A DNA stretch of 36,438 bases from Dichelobacter nodosus. Its GTDB lineage: Bacteria; Pseudomonadota; Gammaproteobacteria; Beggiatoales; Beggiatoaceae. The notes beneath the pieces were generated by a model. That model was not told the DNA's origin, did not search any database, and worked only from the letters and a program-made list of their open reading frames with translations. The stretch is from contig DYPE01000015.1 in assembly GCA_020720085.1 (NCBI GenBank), forward strand, positions 1 to 36,438, given 5' to 3'. Position numbers and translations under genes: made by a program. Of the stretch, positions 36,201 through 36,438 are shown piece by piece; the first letter of the stretch is position 1, and every line of letters starts with the position of its first letter.

Positions 36201-36424
36201 TGGGTTTCTCGAAAGGCGCGCACATCCGCCAATATATCGTCAATGTGCCGCTGTCGGTTGGCATTCAATCCATCCACCTGCTGCAAAGCAGAAACGATAG
36301 CTGCCCAATTTGAGGCGGCATTCTGCGTATCCGCCACCACCGACAATACCACGCGCTTGCCTTTTAAGTCCGGTAAATAGGCTTGTAACATGCCGTCTTG
36401 ATTAACTTCGCTGTGTAGAATCAT
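36197..36424 (-). CDS. Putative antitoxin of the truncated PIN toxin
   Basis: The 75-residue protein starts MILHSEVNQDGMLQAYLPDLKGKRVVLSV and ends in a charged helix (HIDDILADVRAFRETQ). I do not recognise a named family. Its small size, ATGA overlap with the PIN-toxin remnant and strand-rich N-terminus with helical C-terminus fit a type II antitoxin. AGGA lies about seven bases before the ATG at 36424. With its toxin truncated, it may be a solitary antitoxin. Confidence 0.65.
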   Translation of the reverse strand: MILHSEVNQDGMLQAYLPDLKGKRVVLSVVADTQNAASNWAAIVSALQQVDGLNANRQRHIDDILADVRAFRETQ

Positions 36425-36438
36425 GGGATTTTCCTAAT

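Overview
The window reads as chromosome of a gammaproteobacterium. The evidence is the rpsF-rpsR-rplI-dnaB block, a type IV glutamate-cysteine ligase, a Pseudomonas-like pilG-pilH-pilI-pilJ chemosensory cluster, acpP-fabF, and an AlaS matching the E. coli enzyme in length and metal-ligand spacing. The mix of a bacterial V-type ATPase fragment, Rpn-type PD-(D/E)XK proteins, a predicted CHASE8-type hybrid kinase and many structured palindromic repeats suggests a large-genome, repeat-rich lineage such as the Thiotrichales/Beggiatoa group. That placement is inference only.

Layout. 1-3.3 kb: dnaB, rplI, rpsR and rpsF on the minus strand, a terminator between rplI and dnaB, and tRNA-Arg(CCU) and tRNA-Ala(CGC) upstream. 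3.4-5.9 kb: leuA (-) divergent from tadA (+). 5.85-7.3 kb: three translationally coupled V-type ATPase genes (K-F-E) without the rest of the complex. 7.3-8.1 kb: a MITE-like element and a decayed parDE toxin-antitoxin module, then a conserved hypothetical gene. 9.4-15.4 kb: the type IV pilus chemosensory cluster pilG-pilH-pilI-pilJ, a FimL/ChpA-N-terminal-like gene in place of the kinase, then mogA. 15.6-21.2 kb: gshA, alaS and an orphan E2 acyltransferase gene (aceF-like) on plus. 21.3-22.6 kb: an Rpn-family gene and a second palindrome-bounded element. 22.6-26.2 kb: glgP and an LpxH-like metallophosphoesterase. 26.2-29.3 kb: a hybrid histidine kinase overlapping a SAM hydrolase gene. 29.4-33 kb: a TauE/SafE-like membrane protein, serC, fabF and acpP on minus. 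33-36.4 kb: an accessory region with a three-way-junction repeat, a broken SLOG plus membrane-domain gene, a 260-bp multi-hairpin repeat, and an antitoxin/PIN-toxin pair whose toxin is cut off by that repeat.

Most genes are housekeeping (replication, translation, leucine, serine, glutathione, fatty acid and glycogen metabolism). The less ordinary material is the kinase-less Pil-Chp cluster, the partial V-ATPase operon, three broken accessory systems (parDE, PIN toxin, SLOG membrane protein) and at least four structured repeats, one of which appears to have truncated a gene. I did not find a convincing intact new system. The best candidate is the SLOG/membrane protein, and it is disabled here by a frameshift and a stop codon.
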